Shown here: one piece after another, positions 1-8,648 of the stretch
Numbering within the stretch: the first letter of the stretch is position 1
Layout: each line of letters opens with the position of its first letter
Source: Clostridiales bacterium UBA4717
GTDB taxonomy: Bacteria; Bacillota; Clostridia; Oscillospirales; CAG-272
DNA: 12,381 nucleotides
Assembly: GCA_002404395.1 (NCBI GenBank)
Contig: DHJP01000040.1
Coordinates: forward strand, 1-12,381
Direction: 5' to 3'
Notes under the pieces: generated by a model
What the model saw: the letters and a program-made list of their open reading frames with translations, nothing else
Told to the model about the DNA's origin: nothing
Database searches by the model: none
Made by a program: the position numbers and the translations under genes

Positions 1-702
1 ATCGGTTCGCCTCCCGGATACGTCGGATACGATGAGGGCGGACAACTCACCGACCGAGTGAGAAGCAAGCCTTATTCGGTAGTGCTGTTCGATGAAATAG
101 AGAAAGCGCATCCCGATGTGTTCAATCTTATGCTTCAGCTTCTTGATGACGGTATTCTGACAGACAGTCAGGGCAGAACGGTTGATTTCAAAAATACGAT
201 AATAATTATGACATCAAACCTCGGGGCGTCGATGTTTACTGAAAAAAACACGCTCGGTTTCGGAAAAAATTCCGAACAGAACGGACGCGAAGTCCACGCG
301 GCGGTAACAAAGAAACTTAGGGAGACTTTCCGCCCCGAATTTCTGAACCGGATCGACGATATAGTGGTATTTGAAAAGCTTTCGCGAGAGGACATTGAAA
401 AAATCACACGGATAATGCTTGACGGACTTAAAGCTCGGATCGCGGCTCTCGGCATTTCCGCGGAATTTGACGACGCGGTGGTGCGCGAGTTAGCAAATGA
501 AGGCTATGACCCGGTGTACGGAGCAAGACCGTTGCGCCGCGCCATTACGCGCAGCGTGGAGGACAGCTTTTCAAACGCATTGCTTGCCCAAAGCATAAGA
601 CCGGGGGACAAAGTAAAAGCGGTGCTTGACGAAAAACACGGTATCGTATATGAAAAGATCAATGATGAGGGTACTGTAAGCGGCGAAGCAAATCACGAAT
701 GA
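1..702 (+). CDS. clpC: ClpC-type AAA+ unfoldase, C-terminal part (5' end outside window)
   Basis: The reading frame is open from base 1, so only the last 233 residues of the second AAA+ module (D2) are present. In order they show the pore loop GYVG (fragment residues 6-9), Walker B with VVLFDEIEKAH (D31, E32), the sensor-1 segment IIIMTSN (N73), the arginine-finger segment FRPEFLNRID (R117) and sensor 2 YGARPLRR (R176), followed by a polar tail. In this family D2 hydrolyses ATP to thread unfolded substrate into the ClpP peptidase. The wording GSPPGYVGYDEGGQLT and the C-terminal stretch match ClpC better than ClpB, but the N-domain and linker that would settle ClpC against ClpE are missing. 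No mcsA, mcsB or ctsR is visible because the upstream side is cut off. All catalytic elements present look intact, and the gene ends at TGA just before a hairpin terminator. Confidence 0.9.
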   Translation: MGSPPGYVGYDEGGQLTDRVRSKPYSVVLFDEIEKAHPDVFNLMLQLLDDGILTDSQGRTVDFKNTIIIMTSNLGASMFTEKNTLGFGKNSEQNGREVHAAVTKKLRETFRPEFLNRIDDIVVFEKLSREDIEKITRIMLDGLKARIAALGISAEFDDAVVRELANEGYDPVYGARPLRRAITRSVEDSFSNALLAQSIRPGDKVKAVLDEKHGIVYEKINDEGTVSGEANHE

Positions 703-710
703 GCGACGAA

Positions 711-743
711 AAGCACCCCTGCCGACGGACGGCAGGGGTGCTT
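711..743. terminator. Bidirectional intrinsic terminator between clpC and addA
   Basis: A perfect 13-bp inverted repeat (arms 711-723 and 731-743, loop GACGGAC) lies 8 bases after the clpC stop and about 80 bases beyond the addA stop. On the minus strand the stem is followed by CTTTTCG, a short U run. On the plus strand only CTT is available, so termination of the clpC message would rely mostly on stem strength. The position between two convergent genes fits shared use. Confidence 0.85.
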
Positions 744-821
744 AGGCATTCGTGCGGATATTCATTCGGCAGCGGCGCGAAGCTTTTGTCGAACGGTGCT
801 TTTGCGATTCTGAGTATCTAT

Positions 822-3800
822 TTACGTTTTTTCGGGAAGGTCAAGCTCGACCGTATCCGAAAGGTCAAAGGAATAAAGCGCGACTCGGGTGACCGGCTTG
901 CGCGTGATCTGTTCAACCGCGCGCGCATAATATCCGAGCTGACGGCTGTGCCGCTCGCAAAGCAGACTGCGAAAAGCCGTTTCGTTTCCGTAAAGTTCAC
1001 GCGGTATTTTGTCGGTCTTATAGTCGATCACCGTAAATGTACCGTCGGGATTTTCAAAGAAGCAGTCGATAACGCCCTGCACGAACAGCGACTCATCCGC
1101 AAGCGCGGCGGCAAGCCCGGAGCTTGACGTGAATTCCGACGCCGGCAACGCCATGTTGAAACGGTATTCGCGGAATACGTGAGGACTTTTTTTGATGTTT
1201 TCAAGATAAAGTTTGCTTTCAAAGAAGCGTGAAAGCTTTGATGTGTCGGCAAGCTCTGCATTTTTAGGGTCGATAAACCGCTCCGAAAGCAATCGTGCAA
1301 GCTCTGCTTCAATATCGCGCTCGGCTCTTGAATAATCGCAGAACTGCATGAACAGATGGGTAGCAGTACCGCGCGCGGCAGCGTTTGCTTTCTCGGCATC
1401 GGAGGCAAATTTCGGCTTTATCGCCGTGATGCGTCCGGTTAACTGTTCAAGCGCCTCGCTCATATCCGACGTATAGTCGGTATCCGAGGCTTCGTCAAGT
1501 ATCTCGGGATAAAGTTTTGAAACGGTCAATTTTGAAGGCAGTCCGCAAGCGGCGGCGTGCGGATAAACATAGTTTACCTGTGATATCAGCAAGTCGATAT
1601 CGGGCGGAGCGGCGTCGCACTTTTCACAGTCGGTCTGGGCAGGGCTCAGATCGGTTTCGGGCGCGCCTTTTTCAGGGAATATCAGGTCGTAATCCGTAAA
1701 ATCCGGGTCGCTCATAAGCGCGGCAAGCGCAAGCGTCATAAAACTGTTGCGGCGCATGACCGTAAAGCGGCAGAGCGAGCGGGAGAGCTTGACTGTTTTG
1801 TCATATTCGCGCTCGGGGTCGGCATATTCTGCGGTTATGTAAAGCCGCTCGCGCGCACGCGTGAGCGCAACATACAAGACCCGCATCTCCTCATCAAAAT
1901 ATTTTTCATCCATGGCGCGCTCAAGCGCACGGCGGTGATATGTTACGAGTCTTGAAAGTCTCTGCCTGTCGCAAAGGTCGATCGAAACACCGGCATCGGG
2001 GTCGATCAATACTGCCGCGCTTTTGTCGCCTGCGGTATTCGGCAGCTTATTTGCGTGATACAGGAAAACGACGGGAAATTCAAGTCCTTTGGAGTGATGC
2101 ACGGTCATTATGTTAACGGCATCTTTTGTCTCCGAATTTTCAAATACAAGCTTGGCACCGCGCTTTATTATATCGTCAATATAGCGTATGAAGCCGAAAA
2201 GGCCTTTATATGAGCCTGATTCAAAGTCGCGCGCGTATTTATATAGCAGTCTCAGATTATCTTTTGCAACGTCGTCTGAGTCGGATGCCGCGATGATCGA
2301 AAAGATGTGAGTTTTTCGGAATATTTCATGCAGAAGACGGTCGGTCGGCATACCCGACGCGCTGAATCTGAAGGCTGCAAGCTCGCTTAAAAAGCGGCGT
2401 CCTTTTCCAAAATCATTATTATCGGTATATTCGATAAGCGCTTCATAAAGCGAGGGGGCATCCGAGGCGGCGCGTATGACTGCAAGCTCGTCAAGCGTGA
2501 AGTTGTATATCGGACTGCGCAGCACTCCGGCAAGATATATGTCGCGCGTCGGATTATCTATTACGTTCAAAAGCGCCATCATGAGAATGATCTCTGGCTT
2601 TTCAAAAAATCCGTTCTCAAAACTGCCCGCCGTCGGCACAGACCGTTCGCGAAGCGCTTTTTCAAGCGGCAGCGCCGCCGCGTTTGAACGGACAAGCACG
2701 GCGATATCCGAGGGACGTATCGGCTCGCCGTTTTTCTTTTTGCCGAAGTCGATCAAACGGCGGATCTCATCGGCGGTATAGTCGGCTTCGTTCATTAGTT
2801 TTTCATTGCCTGCGGCGGCAAGAACTATTTTGGGCTTTACGCAATTTTCCTCTCCGCCTGATTTGGAGCATACAAGATCGTCCGATTCAAAGTATTTGAC
2901 GCGCCCTGAGTTGTTTCTGAAGATACAGCCGAAAATGCGGTTGCAAAGCTCGGTCACCGAGCGGTCGCAACGGAAATTATTCTGTAAAAAGACTGTGGAC
3001 GCAGGCTCGGAGTCGCCGTTTTTGTACGGAGGGAAGCTGTCACGGTAGCGCGCAAAATTTTCGGGTGCGGCACCGCGGAAGCCGTAAATGCTCTGCTTTA
3101 TATCGCCGACCATAAAGCGGTTGTTTTTTGCAAGCGATGAAAATATCTCATCCTGCACCGAGTTTGTATCCTGGTATTCGTCTATGTATATCTCGTCAAA
3201 ATCTTCGGCGAGTTCGCGTGCAAGTCTGCTCGGCTCGCCGTTTTCGACAAGCAATCGGTGAGTGAACCGCTCTATATCGGTGAAATCAAGTTTGCAGAGC
3301 TTTCGCTTTGCCGCGGCAAACTCGGAGTCGAACGCACAGAGCAGGACGTAAAGCTTTCGTATCAGCTCTGCCGATCTGTGCTCGGATTCTGGTAAGACGA
3401 TCGTTTCAAATATCGGATAAAGATAGCTTTGACAGCCTTTTTTGAAGTCGGTGCGCATGAGTTTGAATCTTTCGGCAAGCTCGGAGCAATATCCGCGAGG
3501 CAGAGAGGGAAGTCTTGCGAATTCAAAGGCGTTCACGAGCTTTGCCGCCGCGTCGGACTTCGACTCGCGCAGCAACGCACATACGCTTTGCGCAAAGTCG
3601 CGCTCTTCGCATATCACAGGCAGATACCGTTCACGCACGGTGTCATCGTCGCACTCTTTGAGAAAGCTGTCATATGAGACCGCGATAAATTCAAGAAAGT
3701 CGGCGCATTGTGCGGCAAGCAGTCTGCCGTGACGGGTCTCAAAAAACGGCTTGTCGGCGTCGGCTTCAAGCGCCGCAGCGGAGTCCGCGAGAAATTTCAA

Positions 3801-4385
3801 ACCGTCAGGCATACACATCAGCTTATCGTAAAGCTTCAGAAACAATTCAAGCGTATCAGAATCGTTTTTGCTGAGTGAAAAGTTGTCCATAAACTCCGCA
3901 AATCCCTCAAGCTCGAAGCCTTCCTTAAAGTTGCCGGCGTAGTAGGCGTCAACAAGCTCATCAAGCAGGTCACGGCGCATCAGCTTGATCTCGGTATCGT
4001 CGCCGACGCTCATTCCGGTCGGCAGTCCGAGTTCGCGCAGATGCTTTTTCACAAGGTCAAGACAGAAGCTGTGAATAGTGCAGATCTTCGCACTGTCAAG
4101 CAAAAGCAACTGCGAGGTAAGACGGCGGTCGCGCGGCGAGGCGGCAAGCCGCTCAGAGATAGCGCGCGAAAGTCGAGTCTTAAGTTCGCTTGCAGCCGCT
4201 TTGGTGAAAGTGACCGCCAAAAGACGTGAAAGATCAAGCGGGGAATCAACGTCGTCAAGCCGTCCGATTATGCGCTCGGTAAGCACGGCGGTCTTGCCGG
4301 AGCCTGCCGCGGCGGATACGAGCAGTGTCCTGCCGCGCAGATCTATTGCGTTTTTCTGTGCTTCGGTCCAGGTAGGTTTTGACAT
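822..4385 (-). CDS. addA: AddA, helicase-nuclease subunit of AddAB
   Basis: This 1187-residue protein is a superfamily 1 helicase fused to a RecB-type nuclease. With AddB it unwinds and resects double-strand breaks up to a Chi-like site for RecA loading. The start MSKPTWTEAQ and Q-motif lead into Walker A AAAGSGKT (K31), then motif Ia LLAVTFTKAA, Walker B with IDEYQDT (D402-D406), GDIKQSIYGFRGA, TVHHSKGLEFP (about 761-770) and VALTRARERL (about 840-848). The nuclease carries GTATH (H1010), D1107, IDYKTDK (D1121, K1123) and QLGYYA (Q1149), all the expected metal and catalytic positions. Length is slightly below the roughly 1230 residues of Bacillus AddA. It follows addB after 97 bases. I see no Shine-Dalgarno sequence before the ATG, although the conserved N-terminus supports this start, and no better upstream start is in frame. 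A compact hairpin sits 12 bases upstream. No separate promoter is convincing, so co-transcription with addB is likely. Confidence 0.96.
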   Translation of the reverse strand: MSKPTWTEAQKNAIDLRGRTLLVSAAAGSGKTAVLTERIIGRLDDVDSPLDLSRLLAVTFTKAAASELKTRLSRAISERLAASPRDRRLTSQLLLLDSAKICTIHSFCLDLVKKHLRELGLPTGMSVGDDTEIKLMRRDLLDELVDAYYAGNFKEGFELEGFAEFMDNFSLSKNDSDTLELFLKLYDKLMCMPDGLKFLADSAAALEADADKPFFETRHGRLLAAQCADFLEFIAVSYDSFLKECDDDTVRERYLPVICEERDFAQSVCALLRESKSDAAAKLVNAFEFARLPSLPRGYCSELAERFKLMRTDFKKGCQSYLYPIFETIVLPESEHRSAELIRKLYVLLCAFDSEFAAAKRKLCKLDFTDIERFTHRLLVENGEPSRLARELAEDFDEIYIDEYQDTNSVQDEIFSSLAKNNRFMVGDIKQSIYGFRGAAPENFARYRDSFPPYKNGDSEPASTVFLQNNFRCDRSVTELCNRIFGCIFRNNSGRVKYFESDDLVCSKSGGEENCVKPKIVLAAAGNEKLMNEADYTADEIRRLIDFGKKKNGEPIRPSDIAVLVRSNAAALPLEKALRERSVPTAGSFENGFFEKPEIILMMALLNVIDNPTRDIYLAGVLRSPIYNFTLDELAVIRAASDAPSLYEALIEYTDNNDFGKGRRFLSELAAFRFSASGMPTDRLLHEIFRKTHIFSIIAASDSDDVAKDNLRLLYKYARDFESGSYKGLFGFIRYIDDIIKRGAKLVFENSETKDAVNIMTVHHSKGLEFPVVFLYHANKLPNTAGDKSAAVLIDPDAGVSIDLCDRQRLSRLVTYHRRALERAMDEKYFDEEMRVLYVALTRARERLYITAEYADPEREYDKTVKLSRSLCRFTVMRRNSFMTLALAALMSDPDFTDYDLIFPEKGAPETDLSPAQTDCEKCDAAPPDIDLLISQVNYVYPHAAACGLPSKLTVSKLYPEILDEASDTDYTSDMSEALEQLTGRITAIKPKFASDAEKANAAARGTATHLFMQFCDYSRAERDIEAELARLLSERFIDPKNAELADTSKLSRFFESKLYLENIKKSPHVFREYRFNMALPASEFTSSSGLAAALADESLFVQGVIDCFFENPDGTFTVIDYKTDKIPRELYGNETAFRSLLCERHSRQLGYYARAVEQITRKPVTRVALYSFDLSDTVELDLPEKT

Positions 4386-4397
4386 AATATACGATAT

Positions 4398-4412
4398 GTC
4401 GGCGTAGCCGAC
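4398..4412 (-). repeat. Perfect hairpin just upstream of addA
   Basis: On the minus strand GTCGGC-TAC-GCCGAC forms a 6-bp stem with a 3-base loop, ending 12 bases before the addA ATG. The 12 bases between hairpin and start are AT-rich and hold no Shine-Dalgarno motif. There is no U-tract, so it does not look like a terminator. A translational or RNA-processing role is possible, and a chance hairpin cannot be excluded. Confidence 0.5.
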
Positions 4413-4487
4413 CCATTGGAGAGCGGAATTTCCGTGTTACCTGCTCGCGTGATTTTGATATCGTTTTAACGTTCTGAGCGCACGAGG

Positions 4488-7400
4488 CTATTCGTCGGCG
4501 GCCTCATCTTCTGTGTGATCGACCGCATTTTTGCAGACCGGCTTCATCGGGCAGTATCCGCAGGCACCGGCACGCAGAAATTTGGACGCGGGAAGCGGAT
4601 CGATCTTCGCGCAGCCGCTTTTTATACCGTTGCCTATCTCGATCAGTATGCCGCTCAGCTCACGCTTGAGCGATTCAAATTCGGCAAGGTCGGCAAGTAC
4701 GCCTCCCGCCTGCGCTTTTGTGAGATTTTTTATCGGAATAAACTTTCCGTTCTGCTCGCGATCCATCGCGGCAAGCACCTCGGGATCGGAGAGATATATT
4801 CCGCTTCGTCCGAACGAGCCGCCGAGTGCTTCGGCGATCTTTTCGGGGTCGGTCGTATCGGCAAATTTTTTCTTTTCAAGCGAGGTCATCACGTATTCCG
4901 CACCTGCCGGTATCGGTTGCGCGCCCTCGGCACCGCAGGCTTTCATAAATGCCGAATCCGCATTTTCCCAGATCGAAAACAGGTATATGAGCAATTGCAT
5001 ATTAAGCCCGAGCCTGATTGCGTCAAGTGAAAATTCACGGTTGCCGGTCTTGTAGTCGGCAACTCTGAAATAAAGCTTGTCCCCGCGAAGCATGGTATCC
5101 ACTCGGTCGGCGATCCCGCGAAGCACTACGCTTGAGCCGTCCTCAAGCATCAGGCGTATCGGCAGTATTCCGTCGTCCGAGATGCCAACGGGCAGTTCAA
5201 AAAAGGTCGGCTTAAAGTCAGAACTTTCAAACTCGCGCATGAGATTTGCGGCGGCAAGCGCGGTCGTGTTTGAGACCCTCTCAAGCAGATGCGCGATGCG
5301 CGGACGTTTTTCCTCAGGCGTAAATTCCAAGATAAGTGTGCAGTCGCGCTTTACAAGTTCATTTATTTTGACTTCAAGTGTCTCGTTGCTTCCGAGCCCT
5401 TCGTCAAGAAAGCTTCTGAGTACCGAGTGAACGAGCGTGCCTATATCCGCGCTCGACGGTTCAGAGGCGGCATCCTCCGAAAGTTTAAGCGCATATTTGC
5501 ATTGAAAAGACATGGGGCATTTGGCATAAAGCTCCGCGGAGGTCTGCGAAAGACGGAGAGTTTTGCCGAATATACGCTCTGCGGTGGCTTTTGATATATA
5601 TTCGTCGGCACGGCTTATCGGTTCGCGTGTGTTTCGGTAAAGCGCGTCAAGTTCCGGAAGCGATTGAAGCAAAGCTTTCGTTTCGCGGAGATATCCGGCG
5701 GATTCAAGACGCGGGATATATTCCGAAAGCGATTCGATATCGTGAATACGAAGCTCATGCGGCAACGCATCAGAGGCAAGCGGCGAAAGTTTTAAAAGCT
5801 TCATGAGCCGCGTCAGCGCAAAGGACGGAAACTGCTCCTCTCCCGAACTGTTTCTGCGTACATAGCTTATACTCAGCCGCTCGCTCGGCATTACTGCCGC
5901 ACGGTAGAACCAGAACAGTTCTTTTGAAGATTCTACCGAAATATCCTGCTTCAGCTCATCAAGCCCTACAACGGCGAGCAATTCACGCTCGGTGCGTGAA
6001 AACAGACTGTCCTCACTGATGTTTTTCGGAAAAACTCCGTCGGAGGCACCGAGCATATATACGCTTCTGACCTCGGACGGACGCAAAAGCGAAGCGTCGC
6101 CGACCGTAACTGCATCACTTGAGGCGGGGATCGTGCCGATATCGGTTTCGGAAAGCGCAAGCGATAATAATTTCAAAAATGTGGTCAGGTCGCACTCGCA
6201 TTCGCCGAGTGTGTCGATCAAAAGGTCAAATGCGTTGCACAGCACTGCGAAAGTTGCCGACTCCTCGGCAGCAAGCTTCGCTTCTCCTTGCTTTTGCATT
6301 TCATATGCACGCTCGCAAAGCCTCTCTGCCACATTTTCACGGCATACAAAGTCGTATACGGCGCGCGTGAATTCGCCGACGGTGGAAGCGCGCTTAATTT
6401 GGTCTTCAAGTTCTTCAAGCGTGGCGAAGAGTCGCTCACGGACTTCGTTTATGCGTCGTAACTTCTCGGCGTCGCGCTCGTTTTGCGGGATATATCCGCG
6501 CGGATTCATTGTGAAATCGGCGGAGTATTTCGCTCTGCCGGAAATTTTCCAAGTGCGGATATAGCCTTCAATCAGGTCGGCATCGGCAAAGCTTATGTTT
6601 CCGAAGCCGCAGCGCAGAAAGGCGATCATATTTTTGAATGAGTATCCGCCCGAAACTGCATCAAATGCGGCAGTAATGAATTTTACCGCCGGTTTTTCGC
6701 GCACATCGGTACGCCTTGAAAAGTATACGGGCACATTATGGTCTTCAAAGCAGCTTTCGAGGATACCGATATATGATCCGGTGTCTCTGACGACAACCGC
6801 TATATCGCGGCATCTTACGCCCGAGCGCATTTCACCTGCAATGAGCGAAGCGCAAAGGTCGCACTCGTCGAAAATGTCACGACAGGAATACACAGTGACA
6901 GCCGAGTTGTCGGCAATGTCCGAACCGACGCCTCCGAGTGAAAAATGCTCGGCGATCGCTTTGAGCGCCGGGCTTTTGTCCGCGCTCGGCGCATTTGACA
7001 GGAGAGTAGTCTTGAATTCAAGCCCGCGTTCAGCGGCAAGTTTTCTGAGCCTTGCTTCGGTTTCATATTGATATAGGTATAACTCTGAGTCGTCGGCTTC
7101 GCTCATCGGTACTCCGGGATGGCGCAAAAAGAGCGTGACATTGTTGCGCACGGCGAGCGCGTCAATTATACCGTATTGTTGTGCCGTAAATCCGATAAAG
7201 GAGTCAAAATAAAAATCCGCAGCAATAAACGGCGAAGCGTCGCGTATGCGCTCTTCGCATATGCGCAGTGCGTCGCAGGGATCGTCACAGGATTTTTCAA
7301 GCATGGCTGAGTACGCCGAATAAATGAGCGCCAACTCGCTGAGCGTATGCGATAGCTTCAGTTGCTTTTCATCGGCATCCTCAGGTGTGGCAAGCCTGTC

Positions 7401-7820
7401 GCCTGCGCGTGCAAGCTTTGCGGGAGTTATCAGTGCATATTTGAACTCGGAAAAACGGTCAAGCAAAAGCTCAAGCAGTTTTTCGTCCGTCGCCGCCGAT
7501 GCAAAGCGGTCAAGCGCGGGCATAAGTTCGGTTACGGTGCGCCAAAGTACGAGCTTTTTTACGCCGCTTGAAGCATAATTGTACGAAAGCGGACCGCATT
7601 TGCGGAAAACGGTCTCGGCAAGGCGATTGAAGCTCAGAATTTCAAGCCCGAGCGAGGGCGTGTCGCCGAGCAGTCCGATTATGCGCTTTTCGGCGGTCAG
7701 CGCCGCCTGCTCGGGAATGATCAGTACGGTATGTCTGCCCGACTTCAGACTTTCGGCGGCGCGCTTATAAATGTACGCGCTTCCCGTCAGATCATTTTCG
7801 GAATATGCAAGCTCAAGCAT
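4488..7820 (-). CDS. addB: AddB, nuclease and Chi-scanning subunit of AddAB
   Basis: This 1110-residue protein is the partner of AddA. In the family it contributes the second nuclease, an iron-sulfur cluster that holds the C-terminal domain together, and an inactivated helicase fold that reads Chi. The N-terminal VLIIPEQAALTAEKRII and LSFNRLAETVFR, and the central GASDGVFPKN with ISYVRRNSSGE, are typical of AddB. The nuclease shows IGTLVH (H798) and VADYKTG (D922, K924). Cluster cysteines are C768 in KCPMSFQC and C1087, C1090, C1096 in CGYCPMKPVC, the usual one-plus-three arrangement. The unusual point is residues 1-16, where most AddB proteins have a GRAGSGKT-like Walker A: here the segment reads AYSENDLTGSAYIY, so nucleotide binding by AddB is doubtful. 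The start is supported by GAAAGGA 9 bases before ATG (7830-7836). It lies 32 bases after the preceding gene of the same unit and ends in TAG. Confidence 0.93.
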   Translation of the reverse strand: MLELAYSENDLTGSAYIYKRAAESLKSGRHTVLIIPEQAALTAEKRIIGLLGDTPSLGLEILSFNRLAETVFRKCGPLSYNYASSGVKKLVLWRTVTELMPALDRFASAATDEKLLELLLDRFSEFKYALITPAKLARAGDRLATPEDADEKQLKLSHTLSELALIYSAYSAMLEKSCDDPCDALRICEERIRDASPFIAADFYFDSFIGFTAQQYGIIDALAVRNNVTLFLRHPGVPMSEADDSELYLYQYETEARLRKLAAERGLEFKTTLLSNAPSADKSPALKAIAEHFSLGGVGSDIADNSAVTVYSCRDIFDECDLCASLIAGEMRSGVRCRDIAVVVRDTGSYIGILESCFEDHNVPVYFSRRTDVREKPAVKFITAAFDAVSGGYSFKNMIAFLRCGFGNISFADADLIEGYIRTWKISGRAKYSADFTMNPRGYIPQNERDAEKLRRINEVRERLFATLEELEDQIKRASTVGEFTRAVYDFVCRENVAERLCERAYEMQKQGEAKLAAEESATFAVLCNAFDLLIDTLGECECDLTTFLKLLSLALSETDIGTIPASSDAVTVGDASLLRPSEVRSVYMLGASDGVFPKNISEDSLFSRTERELLAVVGLDELKQDISVESSKELFWFYRAAVMPSERLSISYVRRNSSGEEQFPSFALTRLMKLLKLSPLASDALPHELRIHDIESLSEYIPRLESAGYLRETKALLQSLPELDALYRNTREPISRADEYISKATAERIFGKTLRLSQTSAELYAKCPMSFQCKYALKLSEDAASEPSSADIGTLVHSVLRSFLDEGLGSNETLEVKINELVKRDCTLILEFTPEEKRPRIAHLLERVSNTTALAAANLMREFESSDFKPTFFELPVGISDDGILPIRLMLEDGSSVVLRGIADRVDTMLRGDKLYFRVADYKTGNREFSLDAIRLGLNMQLLIYLFSIWENADSAFMKACGAEGAQPIPAGAEYVMTSLEKKKFADTTDPEKIAEALGGSFGRSGIYLSDPEVLAAMDREQNGKFIPIKNLTKAQAGGVLADLAEFESLKRELSGILIEIGNGIKSGCAKIDPLPASKFLRAGACGYCPMKPVCKNAVDHTEDEAADE

Positions 7821-7852
7821 TGTTGGTGATCCTTTCGTAAGTTGCGGGAGTA

Positions 7853-8572
7853 TCAGTGAACTATGGTAGTATTTTCGTCGCCGATCCCTGCGGCTTCTAT
7901 TGCGCGTCTCAGTCTGAAAAAGTAGGTTTCGCGTATTACCGCAATGTTATCTGCGGCAAACTTTGCGGTGAGGAAACGTCCGTTGCGTATGGATTTCGTA
8001 ACCACGATGATAAATCGTTCAGGGTCGGCGGCAAGCTCACGCGTCATGCGGTCAAAATAGGTGTTCTTTCCGCGTTTTTCACTGCGGTAGCCTTTGTCGG
8101 AGATGAGAAACACGATCTTTTTGCCTTTGAGTTTCGGTATGATCGCTTCGTTGAATTTTTTTGCGCCGATGAGGTCGAAAAGCGCAAGAATAAGTGCAGC
8201 GGCGACCGTTACCGGTACGGCGATAAGCACTATCGTTGCGCACAGCAGAAACACGGCGCTGGTTTCGATAATTGCGATTATCACCGAGGCGTATCTGAAG
8301 ATCCTTGCGATAAACAGCGAGGTGCGCGAGTAGGCGAAGATCCGCTCGGCGCGGTTGTATATATCGGTGCTTTTGATATCGTTGTATTTGTATTTGAAAT
8401 AGTTTGCGTAGCCTTCGATAGCGACGTTAGCCGAGCTTTTGCGCATACGGTCGCTGACCGCACGGTCGCGCTCTATACGTCCTTCAAGGGAATCAACGCG
8501 GTTTTCGAGACGCTTGATCTTTAAGTTCGCCGCTTTCAGTTCGGCTTCGAGCAGGGCTTTGCTTTTTTTCAT
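7853..8572 (-). CDS. Unrecognised membrane protein with N-terminal coiled coil
   Basis: I do not recognise this 239-residue protein. Residues 1-45 are a charged heptad-like helix (KKSKALLEAELKAANLKIK and onward), likely a coiled coil. Residues 46-90 are polar. Residues about 95-136 are almost entirely hydrophobic and fit two closely spaced membrane helices with a short VP turn. A basic cytoplasmic-type domain follows (about 140-239), with beta-like strands KKIVFLISD and RFIIVVTKS. I see no signal peptide, catalytic motif or nucleotide-binding loop. I chose ATG 8572 because the charged helix starts there. ATG 8587 (adding MIITV) is possible, whereas the frame reaching 8722 would run into suhB and begins with an unconvincing sequence. 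No Shine-Dalgarno is visible for either start. It lies between suhB and addB on the same strand, 32 bases before addB. The opposite strand is also open here, but its Cys/Gly/Phe-rich product looks like an antisense shadow. Confidence 0.72.
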   Translation of the reverse strand: MKKSKALLEAELKAANLKIKRLENRVDSLEGRIERDRAVSDRMRKSSANVAIEGYANYFKYKYNDIKSTDIYNRAERIFAYSRTSLFIARIFRYASVIIAIIETSAVFLLCATIVLIAVPVTVAAALILALFDLIGAKKFNEAIIPKLKGKKIVFLISDKGYRSEKRGKNTYFDRMTRELAADPERFIIVVTKSIRNGRFLTAKFAADNIAVIRETYFFRLRRAIEAAGIGDENTTIVH

Positions 8573-8592
8573 AACAGTAATTATCATACCAC

Positions 8593-8607
8593 GCCGCCGA
8601 AGGCGGC
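8593..8607 (-). repeat. Perfect hairpin upstream of the membrane-protein gene
   Basis: On the minus strand GCCGCC-TTC-GGCGGC makes a 6-bp G+C stem with a 3-base loop, located between the suhB stop and the next start (20 bases before ATG 8572, 5 bases before ATG 8587). No U-tract follows, so it is a poor terminator and co-transcription is still expected. Its shape matches the hairpin upstream of addA. Confidence 0.5.
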
Positions 8608-8648
8608 TCACGAAATGATTGGCAGTTTTGCGGCCGGACTCAGCGTGT

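Noticed and set aside
699..1127. Plus-strand frame overlapping the clpC stop
   Set aside because: It crosses the terminator hairpin and then runs antisense to the AddA nuclease domain, with no ribosome site or recognisable domain.
5992..6564. Plus-strand frame of 190 codons inside addB
   Set aside because: Ser-rich antisense shadow of a clearly real AddB coding region.
7856..8524. Plus-strand frame of 222 codons opposite the membrane protein
   Set aside because: The product is rich in Cys, Gly, Phe and Asp with no domain logic, whereas the minus strand gives a coherent coiled coil and membrane helices in an operon.
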